A DNA stretch of 64,000 bases from JACCZH01 sp963729445 (lineage in GTDB: Bacteria > Chloroflexota > Chloroflexia > Thermomicrobiales > CFX8), in the NCBI GenBank assembly GCA_963729445.1, contig CAVSNU010000002.1, forward strand, positions 1,116,001-1,180,000. Reading direction: 5' to 3'. The position numbers and the translations under genes were made by a program. Shown here piece after piece: positions 27,939 to 36,917 of the stretch (position 1 is its first letter; the number at the start of each line of letters is the position of its first letter). The notes beneath the pieces are model-generated. The model was not told the origin of the DNA. It ran no database searches and saw only the letters and a list, made by a program, of their open reading frames with translations.

Positions 27939-27979
27939 AACGATCGTTTGGTACCTAAATGTAAACGATCGTTCGGTAC
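27939..27979. promoter_or_regulatory. Candidate operator: two AACGATCGTT palindromes
   Basis: AACGATCGTTTGGTAC (27939-27954) and AACGATCGTTCGGTAC (27964-27979) are direct repeats 25 nt apart, each with a perfect 10-bp palindromic core. The spacing and symmetry suit a TetR-type dimer; the nearby TetR protein is the obvious candidate. Confidence 0.45.
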
Positions 27980-28087
27980 GCTACCAGAGGCTTTTGAGAG
28001 GGTAGTCTTCGTTCGAGCGGACCGGGTCCATCGTTATTCTGACTATGACCGACGGGGCGTGGAACAGATCCATTCGGCTGCGCTCAG

Positions 28088-28234
28088 TACTCGACCACGA
28101 TGATGGTGAGACCCCCGTAGGGGAGGAGCTCGTCTCCTCCCAAAACCCCGGTCCGCTCGAGGCGGGAGGAGACGAGCTCCTCCCCTACCAACAGGCGCAA
28201 CCCCGGCGCGTGACAACTCCCCTGTGGTCCAGTA
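28088..28234. mobile_element. MITE copy 2 (147 bp)
   Basis: Same termini (TACTCGACCAC / GTGGTCCAGTA), same central palindrome and near-identical sequence as copy 1. Flanked by a 5-bp direct repeat CTCAG (28083-28087, 28235-28239). The DNA around it reads GCTGCG[CTCAG] before and [CTCAG]GATGAC after. Confidence 0.8.
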
Positions 28235-28272
28235 CTCAGGATGACCCAGTTGAGGCTGCGTTGCCGAACACA

Positions 28273-28322
28273 GCGAACGGTCCGCAGATTCTGTTCGAGG
28301 AACAGAAATGCGGACCGTTCGC
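28273..28322 (-). terminator. Hairpin terminator of the ABC exporter operon
   Basis: Perfect 14-bp arms (GCGAACGGTCCGCA / TGCGGACCGTTCGC) enclosing a smaller TTCTGTTC/GAACAGAA stem, 64 nt after the permease stop. No long T-run. Confidence 0.6.
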
Positions 28323-28386
28323 GATCTGGCCATAGAGGGAGGCTGCCGTAACCTGGACGAGCACCTAGGGTAAGGAGGAAGACCCC

Positions 28387-31300
28387 TTACTCGTAGCGCA
28401 AGGCCTCAGCAATCGGCACTGATGATGCATTGCGCGCCGGAATGATCGTCATCACGGCCGCAGACACGAGCGACAGCACCGTAAAGAAGATCACCTCGCC
28501 CCAGGGAACGGCAAACCCGCTGATCTCACCGGTATCCGAGAACGCCTCGGAGTTAATCAGGTTGTAGGAGAGGATCAGGGCGAGAACCACCCCGGTCAGC
28601 ACTCCTAGTCCCGCGATCACCAGTGATTCGATGAGGAACGACGCCGCCACCATATTGCGTTTGAAGCCAATTGCCCGCAACATTCCGATCTGCTGCCGGC
28701 GCTCAACCACCGCACGGAACGAGATCACCCCCAGCGCGGCGATGCCGACCAGCAAGCCGAGTCCCATGAAGCCCTGAATCAGCTGCAGGAAGCCCTGGTT
28801 GGCGCTCGCCAGCTCCTCCAGCTGTGCCTGGGTCGACTCGGCCACGACACCGCGGTCGAACAGCGCCTGCTCAATCGACTTGGCAATCTCCTCGCTGTTG
28901 TCCTTCTGCTCCGGGGCGACCTTCACGAAGAGCGTCTCCTCATCCGCCGCGTGGAAGATATCGACCAGGGATTGTTGGTTCAGGTAGACGCCGAAGGCCA
29001 TACTGACTTTGCTATCGATGACGCCGATCACCGTCACCGTGCGTGTCTCACCGGTGCCCGGATCACGGACCTCGATATCGATGGGCGTCATCGGCACAGA
29101 CGACACCTCTGGAACCCCCAGGAAGAACTGGTTCGGATCGTTACCAAACCCGCCCGGACCGGCGGTGAACTGGTCGACCACGGCCAGGTTCGGATCCGAT
29201 GCCAGTGCCTGCCAGACCTCTTCCGTGCTGTCGTAGCCCACTGCGACATTGACGAGGGGCATCTCGGTATTGGTTGCGAATTCCTGATCGACGCCGTTCA
29301 CGAACATGCGCTTCCACTCGGCGTCGGGAGCGTCTGTTCTCCGGATCTGTGTATTGCCGAACGTGATAGCCTGCACCCGGCCGACGGCCGTCACATCGCT
29401 GAGATCCGTCTCACTTCCAACCTCTTCGCGCAGATCCGCAATTGGATTGGCCGGGCTGGTCTCCACCGCAATATCCCAGCCACCGGTCGCTTCCTCGCTC
29501 GTGAAGAGATTCGCAAAGTTGGCGTTGATCGTGCCCATCACAACGAGAGAGAAGATGATGAGCGCAAACATCGCCAGCGTCATCCCGGTCTTGGCTTTTG
29601 AAGCCAGCGGGTAGGCCACCGCCATTTTGACCGCCGGCACCCAGCGGGAGAATGCCTTGCCGAAGAGCGAGGAGATCCAGACGATGACATCGGCGTTCCA
29701 CATGATCAACAGGGTTGCGTAGGTGACCATCATGATGCCTGAGACGAAGAACATCTCAAAGTCACCCGTAATCTCATCCGGATAGAGCCAATCGAATGTC
29801 CCCTCGGGCGCGAGCCAGTAGAAGAGCACGATGGCCGAGATGATGGTAAAGAGCGGGCGCTTTGGAAGCCAGCGCTGCAGCAGCAACATTAGGCCGAAGC
29901 CGAGCAACGAGATGCCCATTGAGAAGAAAAAGAGACTCCAGCGCCCGCCCTGCGCACCTTGCAGCATCATGAGCAAACCGACTGGCGTGAGCAACGGTCC
30001 CCAGAGACGGTAGTAGCCGATCAGACCAAAGACGTATTTCCAGAAAGCGATCGGCCTCAAGTTACGCCAGCGCCAGCGTGGCCGCTTCCGGCCGCTGTCG
30101 CCATGATCCGGCAGGTCGCGGATGGCCTCCACGATGTTGAGCCGTGCCGCTCGCACTGAGGCAAAGATAATCGTGACAAAGGTGACCGCCACGCCCAGCG
30201 AATAGGCAACGGCCATCGAGCGAAACGTGAACGTCGGCTTGATATCGAAACCTTCTCCGAGCAGGTCGCCCATGAAGATCACCATAATGGACGCAACGCC
30301 CACGCCGAGCACCGCGCCGATCAGCGCCGCGCCGAGGTCGTACGCCGTCCCTTCCGCCAGGAACTGCTGCACCAGGTGGCGCTGCTTCATGCCCACGGCA
30401 CGCGCCATACCCATTTCTGCGCGTCGCTCAGCGGCCAGCATCATAAAGATCAGGAAGATCAAGAGAATACCGGCAGCCACCGAGAACATGCCCAGCACAA
30501 TGAACAGACTCATCAGCAGACTCGCCAGAAAGCCCGCGTCCGCGATAGCACGCTGCTTGATGTCAGCAACACCGAGTTGCTGGCCTTCGAGCGCACTCTC
30601 AAGCGTTGCCACCACGGCGTCGGACCGCTCGACACCGCTCTGAACGTCACCAACGTTGCTCACGGCGATGAACCGTGCCTGGCCCTCGAGCCCGGTCAGG
30701 TTCTGAACCCACTCGATGGGCATCGCCAGACCGTTGCTCTCGGGCGGGCCGTTGGTAACGAAGTTGGTGCCGGTCAAAAGACCATTCTGGGAGATCGCGC
30801 CGACCGTGAGGTCATGCGGTTCATTCTGATAGAAGATCGTGATCTGGCTGCCAACATCGGCGTTGATCCGCTCTGCAAGGGATTCTGAGATGATCGCCGT
30901 GTCTCCGCTGAGAGGATCGTCAATCACGTCTCCGCCCGGGTCCCGGAGTCCACCAAAGCCCTCTAGCCGGCTGGTGTCAATGCCGGACAGAATGACCGAC
31001 GGCTGGTTCAGTCGCTCGGCGGTATTGACCACCGGTACCTCAACCGTGAGTATGGGCATGAACCCTTGAATATCCGGATCATTTTGCAGCTGGGTCTCAA
31101 GGTCATCCACGATGCTGACCGGGATCGGCTCGTTGTTGACCGAGGTTGTGCCTCGATCGTCGGATTGACCGACAAACGAGATGACCTCATCGACTTCACC
31201 GAGCGACTCATAGCTTGACGTCGTGATGAAGCTGTCGATCGTGTCGCCCGTGGTGAGCGCCGCAGAGATAATCAGGGTTGCCAGCATGAGGCCAACCATG

Positions 31301-31464
31301 ATCAGGATCGACTGGGTCTTGCGACGAGGAATGTTCCGCAGCGCCATCTTGAATACGACCCGGTTGCGCCAGGCGATATAACCGACTGAGAGCAAACACA
31401 GGCCAACAATCACAAGCAACACGTAGAGGATGCTCATGATCGAGATCCCAAAGATGTTATCCAT
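28387..31464 (-). CDS. ABC transporter permease with two FtsX/MacB-type domains
   Basis: A 1,025-residue inner-membrane protein. The ATG follows AAAGGAG. Layout: two N-terminal spans (residues ~5-32 and ~52-74, joined by RNIPRRKTQS), an extracytoplasmic MacB-like domain to ~300, a first FtsX span bundle (~310-460), several central spans (~495-640), a second extracytoplasmic domain, and a C-terminal FtsX bundle (~885-1010) ending with PARNASSVPIAEALRYE. It belongs to the MacB/LolCE-type mechanotransmission class, which moves lipids, peptides or drugs without passing them through a classic pore. It lies 95 nt after its ATPase partner. Substrate unknown. Confidence 0.88.
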   Translation of the reverse strand: MDNIFGISIMSILYVLLVIVGLCLLSVGYIAWRNRVVFKMALRNIPRRKTQSILIMVGLMLATLIISAALTTGDTIDSFITTSSYESLGEVDEVISFVGQSDDRGTTSVNNEPIPVSIVDDLETQLQNDPDIQGFMPILTVEVPVVNTAERLNQPSVILSGIDTSRLEGFGGLRDPGGDVIDDPLSGDTAIISESLAERINADVGSQITIFYQNEPHDLTVGAISQNGLLTGTNFVTNGPPESNGLAMPIEWVQNLTGLEGQARFIAVSNVGDVQSGVERSDAVVATLESALEGQQLGVADIKQRAIADAGFLASLLMSLFIVLGMFSVAAGILLIFLIFMMLAAERRAEMGMARAVGMKQRHLVQQFLAEGTAYDLGAALIGAVLGVGVASIMVIFMGDLLGEGFDIKPTFTFRSMAVAYSLGVAVTFVTIIFASVRAARLNIVEAIRDLPDHGDSGRKRPRWRWRNLRPIAFWKYVFGLIGYYRLWGPLLTPVGLLMMLQGAQGGRWSLFFFSMGISLLGFGLMLLLQRWLPKRPLFTIISAIVLFYWLAPEGTFDWLYPDEITGDFEMFFVSGIMMVTYATLLIMWNADVIVWISSLFGKAFSRWVPAVKMAVAYPLASKAKTGMTLAMFALIIFSLVVMGTINANFANLFTSEEATGGWDIAVETSPANPIADLREEVGSETDLSDVTAVGRVQAITFGNTQIRRTDAPDAEWKRMFVNGVDQEFATNTEMPLVNVAVGYDSTEEVWQALASDPNLAVVDQFTAGPGGFGNDPNQFFLGVPEVSSVPMTPIDIEVRDPGTGETRTVTVIGVIDSKVSMAFGVYLNQQSLVDIFHAADEETLFVKVAPEQKDNSEEIAKSIEQALFDRGVVAESTQAQLEELASANQGFLQLIQGFMGLGLLVGIAALGVISFRAVVERRQQIGMLRAIGFKRNMVAASFLIESLVIAGLGVLTGVVLALILSYNLINSEAFSDTGEISGFAVPWGEVIFFTVLSLVSAAVMTIIPARNASSVPIAEALRYE

Positions 31465-31559
31465 CGCTCGGGGTTACTCCTTTTAATGGATCGCGAGTGG
31501 GCAAAGCATCAGCATCGCGTGTCATTTGCCCCCGGCCACCGACGAGAATGGCGCCTGGC

Positions 31560-32309
31560 TTAGTGCGCCGGGTCGTTACTCGTCTTCTCGTCTGACACAA
31601 TGACGCCATCCTTCATACGGATGATTCGACTGGTCATCGCGGCAATCCTCGGGTCGTGGGTCACAATGACGAACGACTGCTGGTTACGGCGGTTGAGATC
31701 GACCATCAGGCCCATGACTTCGTCGGCGGTCTCTGAGTCCAGGTCACCGGTAGGTTCGTCGGCCCAGACGATGGCAGGCTCGTTGACGAGCGCCCGCGCG
31801 ATCGTGACCCGCTGGCGCTGTCCACCGGACAGCTCAGCCGGCTTGTGGGTGGACCAATCGCTCAAGCCGACCTGCTCCAGGCCCTTCAACGCCTGCTGAC
31901 GCGCCTGCTTCGGGTTGACGCCGCTCACGACCAGGGGCAGCTCGACGTTCTCGACGGCCGAGAGCACCGGCAGCAGGTTATAGAACTGGAAGATAAACCC
32001 CATGTTCTTCGCACGATACTCGGTGCGGTCATTGTCTGAGAGGGAGGCGAGATCGTTGCCCCCGATTTTGATGATGCCGCTGGCAATCGTGTCCAGGCCG
32101 GACAGGCAGTTGAGCAGGGTTGTCTTTCCACAGCCCGACGGCCCCATGATGGCGACCATTTCACCGCGCCCAACGTGCAGGCTGACGCCGCGCAGGGCGT
32201 TGACACGGATTTTTCCAGTGTCATAGGTCTTGACAACGTCAATCGCTTCGATTGCTGATTGGGTCAATTGGTCGCGCTTGGCCGTTGCTTGAGAAACGGA
32301 CACGGACAT
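31560..32309 (-). CDS. ABC transporter ATP-binding protein, LolD/MacB type
   Basis: A 249-residue ATPase. The ATG follows GAAGGTGG. Walker [11 protein letters not shown]-loop [12 protein letters not shown], signature [15 protein letters not shown], Walker [13 protein letters not shown] and the switch histidine in VIVTHDPRI are all intact. The FQFYNLLP and PTGDLDS segments place it with the FtsX-coupled (MacB/LolD/YknY) branch. It powers the giant permease encoded next. Confidence 0.94.
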   Translation of the reverse strand: MSVSVSQATAKRDQLTQSAIEAIDVVKTYDTGKIRVNALRGVSLHVGRGEMVAIMGPSGCGKTTLLNCLSGLDTIASGIIKIGGNDLASLSDNDRTEYRAKNMGFIFQFYNLLPVLSAVENVELPLVVSGVNPKQARQQALKGLEQVGLSDWSTHKPAELSGGQRQRVTIARALVNEPAIVWADEPTGDLDSETADEVMGLMVDLNRRNQQSFVIVTHDPRIAAMTSRIIRMKDGVIVSDEKTSNDPAH

Positions 32310-32667
32310 CGTGAAACCACCTTCTTCTATGCGTCGATCGTCACTGACCGGGCGTTTATCCCCGACAGTCTTCCCTGACTGGTCGGCGGCACGAGACAGG
32401 TCCCCAGCTTGCTATCTTCCTGCCTGAAACCGGATGCGATTGGTAAGTAAATCATAGAAGTCGAACGGTTGTTTGGTTAGTAGATGACGATTTATTAACC
32501 CCATACAAGGCGGTGTTTCACGTGAAACACAGAGGCGCGCCGGGGTGACCACCGGAGATCGTTCCGGAGGTCACGGAGACCGGTGAAGATGCGCTTGGGC
32601 TATCTGTCGCACCGGTGCAGCGGCGTCACTCCTGCCTCAGGATGACGTCCAGGTATTCTCTCTCGCG
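32310..32667. other. 358-nt intergenic region containing a parS site
   Basis: Upstream region of the ABC operon (minus). Apart from the parS site, it holds an AT-rich stretch (about 32440-32500) and a CCTCAGGATGAC motif near 32635. No gene seen. Confidence 0.5.
32514..32529. promoter_or_regulatory. parS site 1 (ParB-binding centromere)
   Basis: TGTTTCACGTGAAACA, a perfect match to the conserved bacterial chromosomal parS consensus, embedded in an 18-bp perfect palindrome (32513-32530). It lies in intergenic DNA. ParB spreading from such sites directs origin segregation and SMC loading. Confidence 0.85.
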
Positions 32668-33156
32668 CTACTCGCCCCGCGTGTCGATGCGTGGATTGGC
32701 GTGTGGCTGATGCGGATCGTCGTCAAACTGTTCCGGGCGCATCGAGTGGGTTTCTCCCGGCCGTTCCGTGAGCGGATCACGCACAGCCGGCGGTTTGGTC
32801 CAGTGATAGGGGAGGTTCCAGTAGCCGGCCAGCGCCGTCTCGTACTCCTCGCTGAACGGCACCGACGGATCGTGTTCAGGGGCGTCGTGCAGTTCCTCTT
32901 TAGCAGCATCCACGACAATGGGGTTGTTGGTTACCTGATCCCAGCGCAGCGGCGCGACCAGATACGTGCGACCCAGGCCAAGGAACCCGTCTGTTTCGAG
33001 TTCCAGGAAGCAATTCTGGGTGTGAAACTGGTCGATCAACAGATCAACGATGTGACCGAGCTTCTCGCCATCGCGGTCAACGACCTCGCGCCCTTGTAGA
33101 CCCTCAATCTCCCGCGGTAGCGCAGTCTGCGCCTGGCTCGCTCGAATGTACTGCAT
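32668..33156 (-). CDS. PRC-barrel domain protein
   Basis: A 162-residue protein. The ATG at 33156 follows GGGGGAAG. Residues ~20-90 form a PRC-barrel: LQGREVVDRDGEKLGHIVDLLID, then LELETDGFLGLGRTYLVAPLRW. The C-terminal half is hydrophilic, rich in Pro, Asp and His, and probably disordered. PRC-barrels occur in RimM and photosynthetic reaction centre H subunits and often bind proteins or RNA. The role here is unknown. Confidence 0.8.
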   Translation of the reverse strand: MQYIRASQAQTALPREIEGLQGREVVDRDGEKLGHIVDLLIDQFHTQNCFLELETDGFLGLGRTYLVAPLRWDQVTNNPIVVDAAKEELHDAPEHDPSVPFSEEYETALAGYWNLPYHWTKPPAVRDPLTERPGETHSMRPEQFDDDPHQPHANPRIDTRGE

Positions 33157-33229
33157 GCTTCCCCCTTCGGACAGGTGCACTGGTACAGCAGGGTTTATTC
33201 CACTATACGCCAACCGAGGGAAGCTACTA

Positions 33230-34216
33230 CTATTCGATCGCTTCTTCGCGCTGAATCTCGCGCCAGGAGAGACTCTCGCGCCACCAGAAGAAGAACCCCA
33301 GCATCGTTACCGGGAAGTAGAGCGCGGCGTGCGTGACCACGGCGTAGGAGAGCGCCGTCTCGCGCTGGATATCAAGTGCGCCGGCCAGCACCAGTACGAC
33401 ACCAGCCTCGAAGGGTCCGACATAGCCCGGTGAGGAGGGGATGAGCGTCGCCAGGTTCGCGACCGCCGTGACCATGAGAATGGCAGAGGGCGACAGGTTC
33501 AGGTCGAACCCCTCGGCGATCAGGTAATACGTCGACGCTTCGAGCGACCAGGCCAGTACCGATGCAGCCGCCACGATGGCCAGGTCCTGACGCCGGCGCA
33601 AGATCCCGAGCCCCTCAATAAATGAGTGCGCCATGTGTTCCACCCGCGAACCAACGCGATCAGGCAGGAACCCGACTGCCAGCGACAGCAGGCGGACCCG
33701 GATATCAGCTGCAAATACCATGAAGAAGAGCACGAGCGAACCCACCACAAACAGCCCGGTCGCGACGAGGAAGAGGTTGCGCAGATCGGTTGTGAGGGCG
33801 ATCGAGAGCGAGGCGATCAGCATAAACAGCACCATCGTCAGGCCGTCGAACACGCGCTCGACGGCGATGGTCGCCAATGAACCCGTCTTGCGCACGTTGA
33901 ATCGGGCCGAGAGCGCGTAGGAGCGCACGACCTCCCCGGCGCGCAGCGGCAGGACGTTGTTGGCCATGTAACCAATGACAACCACCGGGAACAGCTTCTT
34001 CGGCGGAATCGTCTGGATTGGCCGTAGGAGATAGGCCCAGCGCACCGCCCGCACGCCGACGCCGGCAAAATAGGCCGCCAGAGCCGGTAGAAGCCAACGA
34101 TAGTTCGCGCTGCGCAGCGATTCAGCGATGAGGTTGAAATCCTGACCTCGCACGGCGAAGTAGATGAAGATCAGGCTGATGCCAAAGCCGATCCACACCC
34201 GCCACGACGACCGCAT
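33230..34216 (-). CDS. Flippase-like / lysylphosphatidylglycerol synthase transmembrane-region protein (YbhN family)
   Basis: A 328-residue polytopic membrane protein with about eight spans. The ATG at 34216 is used; a GTG two codons earlier with GGGGG upstream, or TTG/GTG codons farther upstream, are alternatives. Family motifs: FAGVGVRAVRWAYLLRP, VVIGYMANNVLPLRAGEVVRSY, ATIAVERVFDGLTMVLF and IPSSPGYVGPFEAG. Members lie near glycolipid or lipid-carrier pathways. Substrate unknown. Confidence 0.88.
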   Translation of the reverse strand: MRSSWRVWIGFGISLIFIYFAVRGQDFNLIAESLRSANYRWLLPALAAYFAGVGVRAVRWAYLLRPIQTIPPKKLFPVVVIGYMANNVLPLRAGEVVRSYALSARFNVRKTGSLATIAVERVFDGLTMVLFMLIASLSIALTTDLRNLFLVATGLFVVGSLVLFFMVFAADIRVRLLSLAVGFLPDRVGSRVEHMAHSFIEGLGILRRRQDLAIVAAASVLAWSLEASTYYLIAEGFDLNLSPSAILMVTAVANLATLIPSSPGYVGPFEAGVVLVLAGALDIQRETALSYAVVTHAALYFPVTMLGFFFWWRESLSWREIQREEAIE

Positions 34217-34437
34217 GGTCACGATTACCCCCAGACGTCTGCGGAGTCTCTGGCTCTGGTCTACGGTCAAGATCCTCACCAACCCGACACTACCCTGTTA
34301 CCTGGCACACAGCGCGAAAGGATACCACCAGCCTTTCGCCCCCAACCCGGCCGGCAACCTCTTTCGTCAACCGGCGGCTAGTGGTACTCTGCTCGGTAGC
34401 TGTACAAGAGAATCGATGCGACACACAAGGAGCAAAC

Positions 34438-36767
34438 ATGGTTTACCGCGCGATGATGGGCGCCCCGGTGCGGCGCAAAGAGGACCCGCGTCTCATCACC
34501 GGCTCGTCGATGTACGTCGGCGATCTGAAACTGCCCGGCATGCTGCATGCCATCTTCCTGCGTTCCCCGTTCGCCCACGCGCGCATCAACGGCATCCACA
34601 CCGAGGCCGCGATAGTCCGCACCGGGCGTTGTCGCCGTCTACACCAACGAAGAGCTGCGTCAATTCTGCGGCCCGATGCCGGGCGGCAGCGGCGGCGAGG
34701 GCGAGGCCGAGTCGGACGACATCGTCACCCCGACGCAGGAGCCGCTCGCGTCTGACAAAGTACGCTGGGCCGGCCAGGCGGTTGCCGTTGTCCTGGCCGA
34801 AAACGAGCAGCTTGGCCGCGACGCCGCAGACCTGATCGAGGTGGACTGGGAAGAGCTGCCGGCCGTCGTTGACCCACTGCAGGCCATGCAAGACGGTGCC
34901 CCGCTGATCTGGGAGCAGGTCAAGAACAACATCGGACTGGAGCACAGCCGCACGAGCGGCGATGTCGAGGGTGCGTTCGCGAGCGCCGACGTCACCATCT
35001 CCGAGCGCATCATCTCCCAGCGACTGGTGCCGCTGGCGATGGAGGGGCGCGCCGTCGCGGCATCGCCGGACCCGCTCACCGGTGGGCTGACCGTCTGGGT
35101 CTCGACCCAGGGTCCCCACGGCTGGCGCAACGCCGCCGCGCCGCAACTTGGATTGAAGCAGTCGCAGCTGCGGGTGATCGCGCCGGAGGTCGGCGGCGGA
35201 TTCGGCAGCAAGTTCGGCGTCTACCACGAGGAATTGATCGTCGCGGCCATCGCGAAGCATCTGAAGCGCCCGGTGCGATGGGTCGAGACGCGCTCCGAGA
35301 ACTTCCTGGCGACCAACCACGGCCGCGACCAGATCGCCGACATCGAGCTGGCCGCGACAAAGGACGGCAAGATCACCGGCTTGCGACTGCAGGTCATTCA
35401 GGACGGCGGAGCCTATCCGAAAGGCGCTGGGGCTGCCGTATCTGCACCGCGACCATGGCCGTCGGCTGCTACGACATCCCGGCCGTTGATCTCGGCATCA
35501 AGGCCGTCTACACCAACACGATGGCGAACGGCGCCTACCGTGGCGCCGGCCGGCCGGAAGCCGCCTATTACATCGAGCGCGCGATCGACATGCTGGCCAA
35601 CAAGCTGGGCAATGGACCCGGCAGAGCTCCGCAGGCTCAACTTCATCGAGCCCGAGGCGTTCCCCGTTACAACCGCCACCGGCGAGAAATACGACACCGG
35701 CGAGTACGCGAAGGCGCTTGACAAGGCGCTCGAAGTCTCCGGCTACGCAGCAGCTGCGCAAGGAGCAGGAGGAAGCCCGCAAGGCAGGGCAAGCTCTACG
35801 GGTATCGGCATGGCTCCTACGTCGAGATCTGCGGCTTCGGCCCGTGGGAGAGCAGCACCGTCAAGAGTCGAGCCGGGCGGCGCGGTCAGCGTCTACACCG
35901 GCATCTCGCCGCACGGCCAGGGCCAGGAGACGACCTTCGCCCAGATCGTGGCCGACAAGATCGGCGCGGACTTCGACGACATCGTCGTCCACCACGGCGA
36001 CACCGACAACACCGCGCAGGGCAACGGCACCGGCGGCAGCCGCGGGCTGGTCGTCGGCGGCGGCGCGCTGCTCCTCTCCCTTGCCAAGATCCGCGAGAAG
36101 GCCGACAACATCGCCGCGCACCTGCTGGAAGTCGCCCCGGAAGACATCGAGCTGGCCGGCCAGAAGTATCCAGGTGAAGGGTACGCCTGACCGCTCGGTG
36201 ACGCTGGCAGAGATCGCCGGCGCGGCCTATGGCGGCGGGCTGCCAGACGGACATCGAAGCCGGCCTGGACACGACCGAATACTTCAGCCCGGCCGACGAG
36301 ACCTTCCCGTTCGGCACCCACATCGCGGTGGTGGAGATCGACCCGGAGAGCGGCACGGTCAAGCTCACCGAACTACTTCTCGATCGACGACTGCGGCAAC
36401 GTCGTCAGCCCGCTGCTGCTCGCCGGCCAGGTCCACGGCGGGCTGGCGCAGGGCATCGCCCAGGCGCTCTGGGAAGAGGCCGTCTACGACGAATCCGGCC
36501 AGTTGATCACCGCGACGCTGATGGACTACGCCATGCCAAAGGCCGAGTTCTTCCCGCCGTTCGAGCTGGACCGCACGGTCACCACGTCGCCACTCAACCC
36601 GCTCGGCGCCAAGGGCATCGGCGAGGCCGCGACGATCGGCTCGACCCCGGCCGTCGCCAACGCGGTGGTCGACGCGCTGCTCCCCGCTGGGCATCACCCA
36701 CATCGACATCCCGGCCACGGCGCCGAAGGTGTGGAGCGCGATTATGCAGGCCAAGATGGACGGATAA
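34438..36767 (+). pseudogene. CoxL-like molybdenum hydroxylase large subunit, copy 1, with about eleven +1 frameshifts
   Basis: Reads as a carbon-monoxide dehydrogenase/xanthine dehydrogenase family large subunit once about eleven extra bases are removed (near 34613, 35430, 35445, 35611, 35750, 35787, 35865, 36171, 36252, 36370, 36682). The corrected length is 773 codons, identical to copy 2. Motifs include RKEDPRLITGSS at the N-terminus, QRLVPLAMEGRA, PEVGGGFGSKFG, the active-site loop AYRGAGRPEAAY (form II type, not the AYxCSFR of true CO dehydrogenases), QGQETTFAQIVADKIG, and GEAATIGSTPAVANAV with the catalytic Glu. It would bind Mo-cytosine-dinucleotide cofactor. FAD and FeS subunit genes are missing from the surroundings. 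Confidence 0.85.
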
Positions 36768-36799
36768 CGCCCACCACAATCAAACGACGCACACCAACA

Positions 36800-36821
36800 G
36801 GGCCGGCACTCATGCCGGCCC
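36800..36821 (+). terminator. Hairpin terminator after CoxL-like copy 1
   Basis: GGGCCGGCA-CTCA-TGCCGGCCC, a perfect 9-bp stem with a 4-nt loop, 33 nt after the stop at 36767. It directly abuts parS site 2. Confidence 0.7.
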
Positions 36822-36837
36822 TGTTTCACGTGAAACA
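36822..36837. promoter_or_regulatory. parS site 2 (ParB-binding centromere)
   Basis: A second perfect TGTTTCACGTGAAACA, 4.3 kb from site 1 and again intergenic, between the two CoxL-like genes. Confidence 0.85.
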
Positions 36838-36917
36838 ATCTCGCTCACCTTTCGGCGAAGTGGTGGTACTCTGGAACGTAGATAGCCAGCATCTGCAATA
36901 GCGCCGAAGGAGGGACC

